In this document: positions 7,133-15,337 of the stretch, piece by piece
How the letters are laid out: every line of letters begins with the position of its first letter
Position numbering within the stretch: the stretch's first letter is position 1
Position numbers and translations under genes: made by a program
Assembly: GCA_900319995.1 (NCBI GenBank)
Contig: ONQO01000009.1
Coordinates: 1-33,667, forward strand
Length of the DNA: 33,667 nucleotides
Reading direction: 5' to 3'
Source: an uncultured Bacteroidales bacterium
GTDB lineage: Bacteria; Bacteroidota; Bacteroidia; Bacteroidales; Paludibacteraceae
Notes under the pieces: generated by a model
Told to the model about the DNA's origin: nothing
Databases searched by the model: none
What the model saw: only the letters and a program-made list of their open reading frames with translations

Positions 7133-7148
7133 ACCTGCGATAATAAAA

Positions 7149-7166
7149 AACGCCCCGAAGGACGTT
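7149..7166 (-). terminator. Rho-independent terminator of the nusB-to-HAD gene array
   Basis: On the minus strand AACGTCC, UUCG tetraloop, GGGCGTT is followed by TTTTATTA. The 7 bp stem with one G-U pair and a stable UUCG loop is a textbook intrinsic terminator. The hairpin overlaps the TAA of the HAD phosphatase gene (7165-7167). Confidence 0.88.
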
Positions 7167-7854
7167 ATTGTTGTTTGAACCAGTTGAGCAATTCGTTCAT
7201 ATTGTGTAGAATGATGTCCGCTTTTTCGTCCGCGAGGTCAGCGTCCGGCAGAGGCCCGGTGTTGACAGCCACGGTGAAGAGTCCTGCGGCTTTGGCAGCC
7301 CGAACTCCTAGCGGCGCATTCTCGACGACCATACATTCGTCCTTTTGGAAACCGCATTTCTCCCATGCTTTGAGATAAGGCTCAGGATCCGGTTTACCAT
7401 GCCTGACATCAAACGAGGAGACGATGCCGGAAAAGACATTATCAAAAGTGTCATTGAGTGCGTTGATAAGATTGCGCTGTCCGGATCCTGTGACTACCCA
7501 ACACTGTATGCCGTGTGTGTGTAACCATTTCAGGACTTTGTCCACGTCAGGAATGATTCCCGGAAATCCGCCGGTCATTTCTGTGAAATGCTCAGTTTTG
7601 TCTTTGTAAATGGCTTCAATCAGTTCGGGTGTGGCATCGGTGCCGTACATGTTCATGTGGTGTTCCTGAATGACGCCTGTGCTTGTTCTTCCTTCGTTGC
7701 GGTAACATTCAATTTCCGTGTACGGCAGTCCGTGTTTGGTCATCGCCCATGCCCAAGACTTGGCGTGGTAAGGCATGGAGTTGTACAGGACACCATCCTG
7801 GTCAAAAAAAACTGCACGTATTTTGGGTCTATTTACTATTTTATCCTTTACCAT
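7165..7854 (-). CDS. HAD-superfamily phosphatase, beta-phosphoglucomutase-like subfamily
   Basis: The 229-residue protein carries the HAD motifs: motif I FFDQDGVLYNS (about 16-26, nucleophile Asp in DxD), motif II VVTGSG (about 120), motif III lysine in HGKPDPEPY (about 153) and motif IV ENAPLGVRAAKAAG (about 177). The cap insertion after motif I puts it in the subclass of PgmB/phosphoglycolate phosphatase-like enzymes, acting on a small phosphorylated metabolite in the cytosol. Motif I has Gln between the two Asp residues and motif IV has EN where ED is common. The substrate cannot be predicted. It is the last gene of the long minus-strand array, 9 bases after the YggS-type gene. Confidence 0.85.
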   Translation of the reverse strand: MVKDKIVNRPKIRAVFFDQDGVLYNSMPYHAKSWAWAMTKHGLPYTEIECYRNEGRTSTGVIQEHHMNMYGTDATPELIEAIYKDKTEHFTEMTGGFPGIIPDVDKVLKWLHTHGIQCWVVTGSGQRNLINALNDTFDNVFSGIVSSFDVRHGKPDPEPYLKAWEKCGFQKDECMVVENAPLGVRAAKAAGLFTVAVNTGPLPDADLADEKADIILHNMNELLNWFKQQ

Positions 7855-7863
7855 TTTCCTATT

Positions 7864-8517
7864 TTATTTATATGTTCTTTCTCCGAAGATGGCAGAGCCG
7901 ATTCGAACCATGTTTGAGCCACATTCGATGGCAATGCGGTAGTCGTCAGACATTCCCATAGAGAGAACCATGTCTTTATTTGAGATTTGTGATTTTATAT
8001 TTGACACTTCCGTAAAGCAGCGGCGGATTTCAGTCTCATCGTCGGTGTTGGTAGCCATAGTCATAAGGCCACGTATGCGTAAGCTCTGCATAAAGTCAGG
8101 AGTAAAGTCTAGGATTCTCTCGATGTTCTCAGTTTTAAACCCCGTTTTAGTGTCCTCTTTGGCTGTGTGCAGTTCGATAAGTACGTCTTGAGTGATTCCT
8201 TGTTTGGCAGCTTCGGCGTTAATTGCCTCAAGGAGATGTAGCGAATCGACAGAGTGGATGAGGTAAGGTCGTATTTTGAGCAGGTCGCGTACTTTGTTGG
8301 TTTGCAGATGTCCGATAAAATGCCAATGTATATCATCGGGCAGTTGTGTTATTTTGTTTTTGAGTTCCTGCACTCTGCTCTCGGCGAAATGCCGTTCTCC
8401 CGCTTCATATGCTTCGCGGATGGCGTCAACGGGTTGGAACTTGCTGACGCAGACGAGCGTTACGTGTGCAGGTATGTGCGCGCGCACGTTCCTTATATTT
8501 TCTGCGATTCCAGCCAT
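7864..8517 (-). CDS. YggS/PROSC-family pyridoxal-phosphate homeostasis protein
   Basis: The 217-residue protein binds PLP and buffers vitamin B6 in the cytosol. It has the PLP lysine in VCVSKFQP (about residue 26), the family motif HFIGHLQTNK (about 66-75), and SMGMSDDY followed by VRIGSAIFGER near the end. Length is slightly under the usual ~225. Residues near 172-181 (VSNIKSQISN) are encoded by a 28-base heptamer repeat (7977-8004), at the position of a variable helix just before SMGMS. The start overlaps the end of the GNAT gene by 25 bases, implying translational coupling. Confidence 0.93.
   Translation of the reverse strand: MAGIAENIRNVRAHIPAHVTLVCVSKFQPVDAIREAYEAGERHFAESRVQELKNKITQLPDDIHWHFIGHLQTNKVRDLLKIRPYLIHSVDSLHLLEAINAEAAKQGITQDVLIELHTAKEDTKTGFKTENIERILDFTPDFMQSLRIRGLMTMATNTDDETEIRRCFTEVSNIKSQISNKDMVLSMGMSDDYRIAIECGSNMVRIGSAIFGERTYK
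7977..8004 (-). repeat. Heptamer repeat inside the yggS-like gene, four copies
   Basis: On the plus strand the consecutive 7-mers are TATTTGA, GATTTGT, GATTTTA and TATTTGA. They lie in the coding region and are read through in frame to give residues SNIKSQISN. Confidence 0.8.
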
Positions 8518-9422
8518 TGAATATAGGGTGTTATATAACGTTCTTTTTTCTCGGGATAGACCGTATTGAGGTCCACCATAATCCCCGTTTCATAGACGTT
8601 AGCGAGTTCGTCATTGATAGCATTACCGAAGAACTGGAGGTCGTTCGTCAGGTTGAGATAAGCGGTGAACATAGGCGGAATGACAGTTCCTTGTGCTCTT
8701 ACTGCGTGCTGTAGCAGATGGTAGTTGTGCTCCAGATTTTGTTCGTCAAAGGGCGTTTCCACCGGCAGTAACGGTTCCTCTTTGTATGGTTCGATAAGTC
8801 CTTTTTCTCCTTTGTGGAATCGGTCCAGATAGGCATAAATCAGTTCTCGTGCAGTAGCATTATAGTCGGGATAGATTGTGACTTTCCCTATCATCCATCT
8901 CAGTTCAGGATTGTTATGCATAATGGCTCCGATGCCATCCCAAATATTATCCAACGCGAAGAGCGCCTTGACTCCCATGTCTCGCGTTTGATATAAAGGT
9001 TGCACGAAAGCTCTACCAAATTCAATGGTGTATGGCAAGTAGTCCCGAATGAATCGTTCGGAGTAATGGAAAAGGTGTGCGGAAGTGATGAACGGCTGTC
9101 CGTTCCGAATCTCGGCATCCTTGCCAAACAAGTAGCGGTATCCACCAATTATCTGCCGGTGTTCGGGATCCCATACGATGAGTTGGTGGTATGGTTTCGC
9201 CATCGTGTCCATTTCATCGATGTCCATCTCTTTGCCAGTGGCTCCACCTCCGTCCCTGTAACTGATTTCACGCAGTCTCGCAATCTCACGCATGACATTC
9301 GGGCATTCGTGTGCCGTGATGTCAAAGATGAGGTTGTCCGCTTTGTGCGACGGACGAAGCAGATGTCCTTCCAGTTCATGTTCCAGAAGGGCGGTTTCAA
9401 CGGGGGGTATTATCTGTTGCAT
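8493..9422 (-). CDS. glsB: GNAT-family N-acyltransferase, GlsB-like (glycine lipid synthesis)
   Basis: The protein belongs to the GNAT/OlsB-like (Acetyltransf_5) family. In Bacteroides thetaiotaomicron its counterpart GlsB puts a 3-hydroxy fatty acid on glycine, the first step to glycine lipids. I chose the ATG at 9422 (MQQIIPPVETALL) because the conserved Bacteroidales N-terminus begins there; the longer reading frame only covers the end of the upstream gene. Visible segments include MREIARLREISYR, MDIDEMD, IGGYRY, IEFGRAFVQ and LFALDNIWDGIG. Length is 309 residues. It overlaps the upstream GlsA-like gene by 26 bases and the downstream YggS-type gene by 25. Function is by family and by the paired neighbour. 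Confidence 0.82.
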   Translation of the reverse strand: MQQIIPPVETALLEHELEGHLLRPSHKADNLIFDITAHECPNVMREIARLREISYRDGGGATGKEMDIDEMDTMAKPYHQLIVWDPEHRQIIGGYRYLFGKDAEIRNGQPFITSAHLFHYSERFIRDYLPYTIEFGRAFVQPLYQTRDMGVKALFALDNIWDGIGAIMHNNPELRWMIGKVTIYPDYNATARELIYAYLDRFHKGEKGLIEPYKEEPLLPVETPFDEQNLEHNYHLLQHAVRAQGTVIPPMFTAYLNLTNDLQFFGNAINDELANVYETGIMVDLNTVYPEKKERYITPYIQWLESQKI

Positions 9423-10266
9423 AAACGATAGATTTAACATATTGAGCCCATTGTCCGGGTGTTTTGGAATTGTCAAAAACGGTATATGAAATAGGCGGCA
9501 GTACATGCACTTTGAAATGCTTTCCGTGCGCGCTGTACATCTCATCCACGAGGTACAACATCTCTATATTCAGTTTGATGTGTAGCAGTTTGCGTATGTA
9601 CGCGAGTGCGTAGAAGAATCGACTGTTGTGTCCTTCAAAACGTATAGGAATAATGTCTCGTTTGTATTCCCGCGCTCGTTGGATGAAGTTCTTCTGCCAT
9701 TCCATGTCTTCAATTTTCCATTTGCCTTCGATGCGCTGCAATCGGCTGCATGCGCCAGCGGGGAAGGTGAGTACGTCCGCTCCTGATTCCCACATACGCT
9801 GCTGTTCGATCACTTGTTCTTTGCTCAAATATCCCACTTTGCTTACAGGCGCCCATAATCCCGCAATCGGCTCCATGAACATCAACAGGTCGTTGACGAT
9901 AACTTTGAGTGTTCGTTTATCAGCGCTCGTGTTCTTCGGGTTGTCGGCGCGTGTTTCGTGAATCATTTGCGCGATAATCATGCCATCGAGTCCTCCGAGC
10001 GGGTGGTTGGAAACGAAGATAACCGGCCTGTCGTCCGAAGGGATGTTTTCTTTTCCGTCAATAGAAGCCGAGCAACCGAGTTCCTCGTCCAATACGAGCC
10101 GGATGAAATCATAATCCCGTTCGTTCGTATGTGCGCGCAGGAAGGCGTTCATTTGCCGGATATGCGTTATACGCTCCAGATAGCGGATGAGAAAACCGGG
10201 CACATGTGCGTTAGGTGCCTTGCTTTTGATAACAGCGCGTATGTCAAACTGTAACGGCATGGTCAT
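9397..10266 (-). CDS. glsA: 1-acyl-glycerol-phosphate-acyltransferase-like O-acyltransferase, GlsA-like
   Basis: The 289-residue PlsC-superfamily acyltransferase has the catalytic His-Asp motif as SNHPLGGLDG (H-x5-D, about residues 86-95) and a substrate-binding segment FPAGACSR (about 168-175) in place of the usual FPEGTRSR. In Bacteroides thetaiotaomicron the neighbouring pair GlsB/GlsA makes glycine lipids: GlsB adds the amide-linked acyl chain and GlsA the second, ester-linked one. The same two families are adjacent here, so that pathway is the best inference. It probably acts at the inner face of the cytoplasmic membrane. A second ATG at 10260 is an alternative start. It lies 7 bases after the DUF4494 gene. 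Confidence 0.82.
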   Translation of the reverse strand: MTMPLQFDIRAVIKSKAPNAHVPGFLIRYLERITHIRQMNAFLRAHTNERDYDFIRLVLDEELGCSASIDGKENIPSDDRPVIFVSNHPLGGLDGMIIAQMIHETRADNPKNTSADKRTLKVIVNDLLMFMEPIAGLWAPVSKVGYLSKEQVIEQQRMWESGADVLTFPAGACSRLQRIEGKWKIEDMEWQKNFIQRAREYKRDIIPIRFEGHNSRFFYALAYIRKLLHIKLNIEMLYLVDEMYSAHGKHFKVHVLPPISYTVFDNSKTPGQWAQYVKSIVYATDNTPR

Positions 10267-10273
10267 TTACCAC

Positions 10274-10690
10274 TTAGTTGGTAGCGTGAAGGATATCAAC
10301 TATTTGCGTTTTGGCAACGGAGATGAGTTCGCAGTCATAGGAATTGAGCGCCTGCTTGAGAGCAAAAACTGCATCGTCCAACATGTTTGCCTGTACAAGA
10401 ACAGCAACGTTTTTCCGTGTTTCTTTTTCACCGTCGATGGTAATCATTTCCACGCGCGCCTTGTACCAATAAGCGCCGTCCTCATTCGGAAAGACCTCAA
10501 AGAACTGGCTGCGTTTGCATGTCTGCACTTCGCAGTCACCGAAGATAAACGGCTTAATTTCCTCCATGAGGCAGTTCTCCGCGTCCGCAAAACTGACAGC
10601 TCCGTCCACTAAATAGATTTCTTTAACTTTGCCAGGGTTGTCTTCACCCGTTTGGCGTTCATAATGTACTTTAATTTCGTGAAAAATCAT
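10274..10690 (-). CDS. DUF4494 domain protein
   Basis: The 138-residue protein matches my knowledge of the Bacteroidota family DUF4494: short and cytosolic, with an N-terminal strand ending in a YLVDGAVSFADAE-type segment, EEIKPFIFGDCEV, then KxSQFFEVFPNEDGAYWYKARV and a C-terminal KKTxxNxLVQA-type segment (here TRKNVAVLVQA). Function is unknown. No signal peptide or membrane segment is visible. It is commonly found near YggS-type genes in this order, as here. There is a 48-base AT-rich gap upstream without a recognisable promoter, so it is probably read from upstream. Confidence 0.85.
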   Translation of the reverse strand: MIFHEIKVHYERQTGEDNPGKVKEIYLVDGAVSFADAENCLMEEIKPFIFGDCEVQTCKRSQFFEVFPNEDGAYWYKARVEMITIDGEKETRKNVAVLVQANMLDDAVFALKQALNSYDCELISVAKTQIVDILHATN

Positions 10691-10738
10691 ATTATTTACT
10701 ATTTAATTATTAATCCTATTAGCCATATATTGAGTCAT

Positions 10739-12208
10739 TTAGAAGATGAGGTTCGCCACATCCGTAGCAGTGATCGTGGTCTGCGGCATAGAGCGTAAAG
10801 TACCACTCCAAAGCAGCAGCGGCGAGGCAGGATTATCATCAATAACATGGTCAAGGGCATGTTTCTCGTCCTGCATGAGCCTCCATCCGGGTTGCAGCAT
10901 AAATACGACATCTCCGGTATGTTTTTTGCTCATTGAAGTGCCGAGAAGGGGATAGTGAAAGGCTTCATAATTGGGCATGGCGACTTGCACCCCCTCAAAG
11001 TCCATGAGGAAGTTGGCCACCTGCCGCTGCATAGTTTCCAGATTCAGCCTTTTTTGTTCAATGAGCGGACGGTTGAGGTAAAGAGACTGTCCGTAAGCTC
11101 CGTCCACCCATCTCTCATGTCCGTATAGCGCCATCAGATAGGTACCGGTGAGTGCTGCTGCGCGGTCGGTGTTAAAAAACCTTACCGGCATATGGATATC
11201 AGCCAATGTCTGTGCATCTATGCCTAAAACAGGTCTTCCCACCACCAAAATCTGGTAGTTGGCCCGTCCGATGCGCTTGTCGAGTTGTTCCATCAGATAG
11301 CCAATGTCCTGATTAAGCCACAGGTACATGTCCTCTTGTTCCGCGCAACTAATATGGTCTGAAACGGCGGATGGACTAAGTGTGTTAAGTTGCAACATGA
11401 GCAGGTCAGGAGTCGCATCTGTGCCGAGTTTCTCAGCCTGTTGCATCGCCAACGCCAATTGAATGACCAGCGTGTTAGCAACAGGCGATTTTGGTAGCAC
11501 GGTGTTTACCTCATAGGCAAATCCTTTTTTGAGTTCCTGCGGCGAAGGAGCTGTGTAAGTCTGGATGTTCATGCGCGGAATCCATTTGCGCGCCGCCATG
11601 GTGGCTATCTGTTTACTTTTGTTTTGCTCATATGCGGCAGAAGGCAATCCTTCTTTATAAGCCGCCGTAGCCACCCACTTGTAGTTTTTACTGTCTATCC
11701 AACAGCACGCGTTGGCGGCATGTCCAGCCAGCAACACCGTAGTTTCCGGCTGTATGCCGATGGCGTAAATTTTGGAGGCAGGGTATAGCAACCGCATTCT
11801 GTCTGTGATTGTTTGCGCCAACAGCGCATTGGCAGACAGTCGCATCGTCGTACCAATACCATGCACCGATTCGTCTTCAAGCATGGTTTGAACAGATCGG
11901 TCGTTCCTCCGGAAAAAAGCGTCCATGGTATAGCCATGCCTTTCCGGCGTGACTCCAGTGACCAGCGTAGCCGTTGTTTCATTACCTCCATACACTAAAT
12001 GCGGATAGGTAATGGTGGTTTGAAAAGCCTCTTCGCTGAGTGTCCGCAGTCCACCTTTCTGCCAAAGCGGACGCAGGGTATTGAGGTTGTCTGCAGTCAT
12101 GCCATCTACCACCGCCACTACGGTAAGTCTCGGCGTGGCATACAGACAAGCGGACAGCATTAACAGGCAGATTATCTGCGTACTATGAAATAAGCGGATC
12201 TTGCGCAT
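10739..12208 (-). CDS. Secreted alkaline-phosphatase-superfamily protein with degenerate metal site
   Basis: I start at the ATG at 12206-12208, which opens MRKIRLFHSTQ, a hydrophobic segment and LSAC, a possible lipobox. The open frame extends further upstream but only through the 3' end of the DUF4105 gene. The 489-residue protein has the type I phosphodiesterase/PafA-like layout: VVAVVDGMTADNL near the N-terminus, VTGVTPERHG, GHAANACCWID, and a region around LNQDIGYLMEQLDKRIG. However, where active enzymes have a metal-binding ADHG it has LVVGRPVLG, and the DxxxH ligand pair is not preserved. It resembles a Bacteroidales-wide family that I recall having the same loss, so a non-catalytic or altered role is likely. 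It overlaps the DUF4105 gene by 37 bases. Confidence 0.75.
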   Translation of the reverse strand: MRKIRLFHSTQIICLLMLSACLYATPRLTVVAVVDGMTADNLNTLRPLWQKGGLRTLSEEAFQTTITYPHLVYGGNETTATLVTGVTPERHGYTMDAFFRRNDRSVQTMLEDESVHGIGTTMRLSANALLAQTITDRMRLLYPASKIYAIGIQPETTVLLAGHAANACCWIDSKNYKWVATAAYKEGLPSAAYEQNKSKQIATMAARKWIPRMNIQTYTAPSPQELKKGFAYEVNTVLPKSPVANTLVIQLALAMQQAEKLGTDATPDLLMLQLNTLSPSAVSDHISCAEQEDMYLWLNQDIGYLMEQLDKRIGRANYQILVVGRPVLGIDAQTLADIHMPVRFFNTDRAAALTGTYLMALYGHERWVDGAYGQSLYLNRPLIEQKRLNLETMQRQVANFLMDFEGVQVAMPNYEAFHYPLLGTSMSKKHTGDVVFMLQPGWRLMQDEKHALDHVIDDNPASPLLLWSGTLRSMPQTTITATDVANLIF

Positions 12209-13170
12209 ACATGTGTAAAAGGAATAATGAGTAAACGCCATCCGAAGCCTACCAACGGGTGACAAGAAAAGAAAGTAAGGAACGTGACGATAAGTAGCAG
12301 AAGTACATACGGAATAGCAGCCAGTACATCCACCCACAATGACAATCTGCGTCGGCGAAGGTCATAGATGCTCATTAGGAAGACGAACAGGAAATAGAGC
12401 ACTAAGCCGAACGGCCATGAATGATACCAAGGCGTATTCGCAATGACGAAGGGTTCAATATGGTTTCCTTGCACCATCGCAGTGCCGTCACTACGTTGTG
12501 CCTGCTGCATGTACATCATTAGTTCTTCAGGCAAGAAAAGCCGCTGTTCCGAGTCCATAGGTTGGTCAGCTTTTCGTCCGAAAAGAAGATTGATTCCGGC
12601 ATTGGCCCATGAGTACCTTCCTATATAATGCCGTATAAAAGCGCGGTAAGTTTGACCGGTATAACCGGTGTAAGGTGAACTTACAGAGTCCTTGCATGCC
12701 TTGCATATCAAGCGGTATGGTCGAGTGGCACAGTTGTCGAATACGAAGTTATAAAGGTATAGCTTGTTTTCCGGTTGTGCGTTGGCTATTAGTGCCTGCC
12801 AAAGTGTTTCGCGTTCTTCAGGTCTGAGTATTAGTTCTTGTTGGTACACGGCGCGTTTTTCCTGTTCGTACTCAAGCATGAACCATCGCATAGACGTGCA
12901 CCCTAATTCGTACCATGTCTCTCCACGTACGAACTTCCAGTAGAAATGATCTGTATTGAAATCGAAAATGCCATAGTTGAATACGACATCCAGATTGTTC
13001 TCCGGATCATAAACCCGCAACGCCGTATGTCCGAAACGCGCATATAGTTCTTCTCCAGGCGCGCAGGTAATCAATGATATGCGTGCATTATCGCTGAGTG
13101 TCTGCGCCTGTAGTCCGAGCGACATTGCTGCGATGAGACATATTAGATATAAACGAAGTTTATCCCGCAT
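12172..13170 (-). CDS. DUF4105 (Lnb N-terminal-like) periplasmic/membrane protein
   Basis: Start taken at 13170 (MRDKLRLYLICLIAA), because it gives a clean signal peptide ending LGLQAQ; the upstream extension only reads through the previous gene. The 332-residue protein shows the DUF4105 core: SLITCAPGEELYARFGHTAL (about residues 31-50), NYGIFDF, FVRGETWYEL, then YNFVFDNCATRPYRLI with the conserved Asn-Cys pair. The His and Cys suggest a papain-like/NlpC-type fold hydrolase; this is inference. Three to four hydrophobic segments at the C-terminus (from about residue 245) anchor it in the inner membrane. It overlaps the PAP2-like gene by 11 bases. Confidence 0.83.
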   Translation of the reverse strand: MRDKLRLYLICLIAAMSLGLQAQTLSDNARISLITCAPGEELYARFGHTALRVYDPENNLDVVFNYGIFDFNTDHFYWKFVRGETWYELGCTSMRWFMLEYEQEKRAVYQQELILRPEERETLWQALIANAQPENKLYLYNFVFDNCATRPYRLICKACKDSVSSPYTGYTGQTYRAFIRHYIGRYSWANAGINLLFGRKADQPMDSEQRLFLPEELMMYMQQAQRSDGTAMVQGNHIEPFVIANTPWYHSWPFGLVLYFLFVFLMSIYDLRRRRLSLWVDVLAAIPYVLLLLIVTFLTFFSCHPLVGFGWRLLIIPFTHVCARSAYFIVRR

Positions 13171-13801
13171 AAAAAACAAAATAGTATGGCAGGAATGTGC
13201 ACGCCAGCCCGAGCAGCCATCCGGCACAAACCTGTGCGCTGGTATGGGCTTTCAGGTAAACGCGTGAGCACATAAGCAGCAGTGAAACAATCAGACACAG
13301 GCTCAAAGTGCCCCATGAAGGCACATTTCCCACGCCCAGAAAATAACTCATTAGTCCTCCGAAGAAGCCTCCGATGCCGGTCAAATGCGCACTGATTTTC
13401 CAGTATTTATTGACCAACATCACAATGCCGATGGCTACGGTAGCACCAATACATACGAGACCGAGATATATTGGCGCTTTGAGTACTGCCACCATGAGAT
13501 AGGACCAGAAAGCGAAACCGCATAAGGTATAAACATAAGGCATGGTCCGTTCGCGCGAATCTGCTATCTGCATGTCTTTCACCTTGCCTCGTTGCATCAT
13601 AATCCATATGGCGCTAATCGGCAGAACACATGTAAATACCAATGTTCCGGTCACAGCAATCGCAGTCCAAACGAGCGGTACCGGTTGTATAGCCTGCACC
13701 GACCAGACATAGCAGAAAAGTGCTATTCCGTACGTGGGCACAAACAGCGGATAGAAAACCAGACTGAGAATTTTGGCTATTATGTTGAAGATGGCATTCA
13801 T
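13160..13801 (-). CDS. PAP2-superfamily-like integral membrane protein
   Basis: The 213-residue protein has about six hydrophobic segments. It keeps pieces of the type 2 phosphatidic acid phosphatase signature: RERTMPY, WKISAHLTG (in place of PSGH) and SRVYLKAHTSAQVCAG (in place of SRxxxxxHxxxD). The two His residues are present, but the first lysine/arginine-proline motif is altered and the last Asp is replaced by Gln. It could be a lipid-phosphate phosphatase of divergent type or a non-catalytic relative. The start overlaps the rpoN stop by 4 bases (ATGA), so it is translationally coupled to rpoN. Confidence 0.72.
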   Translation of the reverse strand: MNAIFNIIAKILSLVFYPLFVPTYGIALFCYVWSVQAIQPVPLVWTAIAVTGTLVFTCVLPISAIWIMMQRGKVKDMQIADSRERTMPYVYTLCGFAFWSYLMVAVLKAPIYLGLVCIGATVAIGIVMLVNKYWKISAHLTGIGGFFGGLMSYFLGVGNVPSWGTLSLCLIVSLLLMCSRVYLKAHTSAQVCAGWLLGLACTFLPYYFVFYAG

Positions 13802-15297
13802 ACTTTTTTGCGCAGCCGGGCTACGGGAATATGAAGCATGTCGCGGTATTTGGCGACAGTTCGCCGCGCGATAGGATATCCGTTTTCTCCCAAAACCGCC
13901 ATCAACTGCTCGTCCGTCAGCGGATTACGTTTGTCTTCTGCATCAATGCACTCCTGCAGTATTTTTTTTATTTCGCGTGTGGATATCTCATCGCCGTCGC
14001 TGTTTGTCATCGCTTCTGAGAAGAAATATTTCAAAGGATAAATGCCGAATCTGGTAGCGACGTACTTGCTGTTGCTGACGCGCGAGATAGTAGAGACGTC
14101 ATAGCCGGTACGGTCGGCGATGTCCTGTAGAACCATCGGTTTAAGACTCGTATCTTCGCCGTCCATGAAGAAATCGTATTGGGCTTTCAAGATAGCCGTC
14201 ATCGTTTTCATTAGCGTTTCGTTGCGCTGCTGTATAGCATCGATGAACCAACGCGCGGAGTCCAGTTTTTGTTTAATAAACTGCGCCGCTTGGCGTGTCT
14301 CTGCATTTTTCGGTGTTTTACTGTATTCGGCTAACATGTCGCTATATTCGCGACTGACATGCAGTTCGGGTATGTCGCCGGTGTTGAGTACCACGAATAG
14401 TTCGTCGTCACGTTCCTCAATCGTGAAATCAGGGATGATAGTTTCCCGTTGCGTCTCATAAACCGATCCTGTGAACGCGTTAGCCGGTTTCTGATTGAGG
14501 TGAACTATCTCCTGTACGGCTGCCTGAAACGCCTCTTCTGTGCAACCAATGCGCTGTATAATCTTGTCAAAATGGTGTTTCGAGAATGTCTCAAAATGTT
14601 CGTTGAGAATGGTCTTTGCCAGCATAACGGCATCCGTTTGCGCTTTGCGGCGTAATTGGGTAAGAAGGCATTCCTGCAAGTTCGCGCTGGCTATGCCAGG
14701 CGGGTCGAACTCTTTTATTTGGCGGACTATTTCTTCCATCTCTTCATCGGGGACGGAGAGTTGTTCTTGGAACATGAGGTCATCCACCAGTTGCTCCGTA
14801 GTGCGGCGCAGATAGCCGTCGTCATCAATGTTTCCCAATACCCATTTGGCGATATGACGCTGCGGCTTGGTCATGTTCGTTAAGTAAATCTGCGATTTCA
14901 GTTCTTCAAGTAAACTGCTCCCTCCTATAATCGGCACTTCGCGCTGGTCTTCATCCGCAGGACTGTATTGCTGACGCAACATATAACTCGGTGTCTCGTC
15001 ATCCGAGATGTATTGCTCATAATTGAAATCTTCATTCTGGAGAGGATCGCGTTGCCTTCCCTCGTCATAACCGTCGTCAGGCATGTAATTGTCATCGAAC
15101 TCATTAAATTCATCCGCATGCTCTTGGGCGGCGGATTCTTCATGTCCTTCTTCCAAGGCGGGGTTCTCCTGAAGTTCTTCGTTAATCCGCTTGCTCAGTT
15201 CGATGGAAGGCAGTTCGAGCATACGGATTACTTGTATCTGCGTGGGAGACAACTTGGTTGTCTGCGCAAGCGTTTGATTGAGTCCGATTTTCTGCAT
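13798..15297 (-). CDS. rpoN: RNA polymerase sigma-54 factor
   Basis: The 499-residue protein has all three sigma-54 regions. The N-terminal activator-interacting region is rich in Gln and Leu (MQKIGLNQTLAQTTKLSPTQ, then LELPSIELSKRINEELQENP). An acidic linker follows at about residues 50-100 (many Asp/Glu/Tyr), then the core-binding domain, and finally the DNA-binding domain with the RpoN box ARRTVAKYR near the C-terminus, which reads -24 promoters. It starts transcription only with bacterial enhancer-binding activators. Length is normal. No activator gene is nearby. It is followed with a 4-base overlap by the PAP2-like gene. Confidence 0.97.
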   Translation of the reverse strand: MQKIGLNQTLAQTTKLSPTQIQVIRMLELPSIELSKRINEELQENPALEEGHEESAAQEHADEFNEFDDNYMPDDGYDEGRQRDPLQNEDFNYEQYISDDETPSYMLRQQYSPADEDQREVPIIGGSSLLEELKSQIYLTNMTKPQRHIAKWVLGNIDDDGYLRRTTEQLVDDLMFQEQLSVPDEEMEEIVRQIKEFDPPGIASANLQECLLTQLRRKAQTDAVMLAKTILNEHFETFSKHHFDKIIQRIGCTEEAFQAAVQEIVHLNQKPANAFTGSVYETQRETIIPDFTIEERDDELFVVLNTGDIPELHVSREYSDMLAEYSKTPKNAETRQAAQFIKQKLDSARWFIDAIQQRNETLMKTMTAILKAQYDFFMDGEDTSLKPMVLQDIADRTGYDVSTISRVSNSKYVATRFGIYPLKYFFSEAMTNSDGDEISTREIKKILQECIDAEDKRNPLTDEQLMAVLGENGYPIARRTVAKYRDMLHIPVARLRKKV

Positions 15298-15337
15298 AGC
15301 ACTTTACTTTTTTTCGAAAGAAATCATTTTACTTCAA

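Noticed and set aside
12209-12337. N-terminal extension of the phosphatase-like protein
   Set aside because: The extra residues re-read the end of the DUF4105 gene, while the ATG at 12208 gives a good signal peptide.
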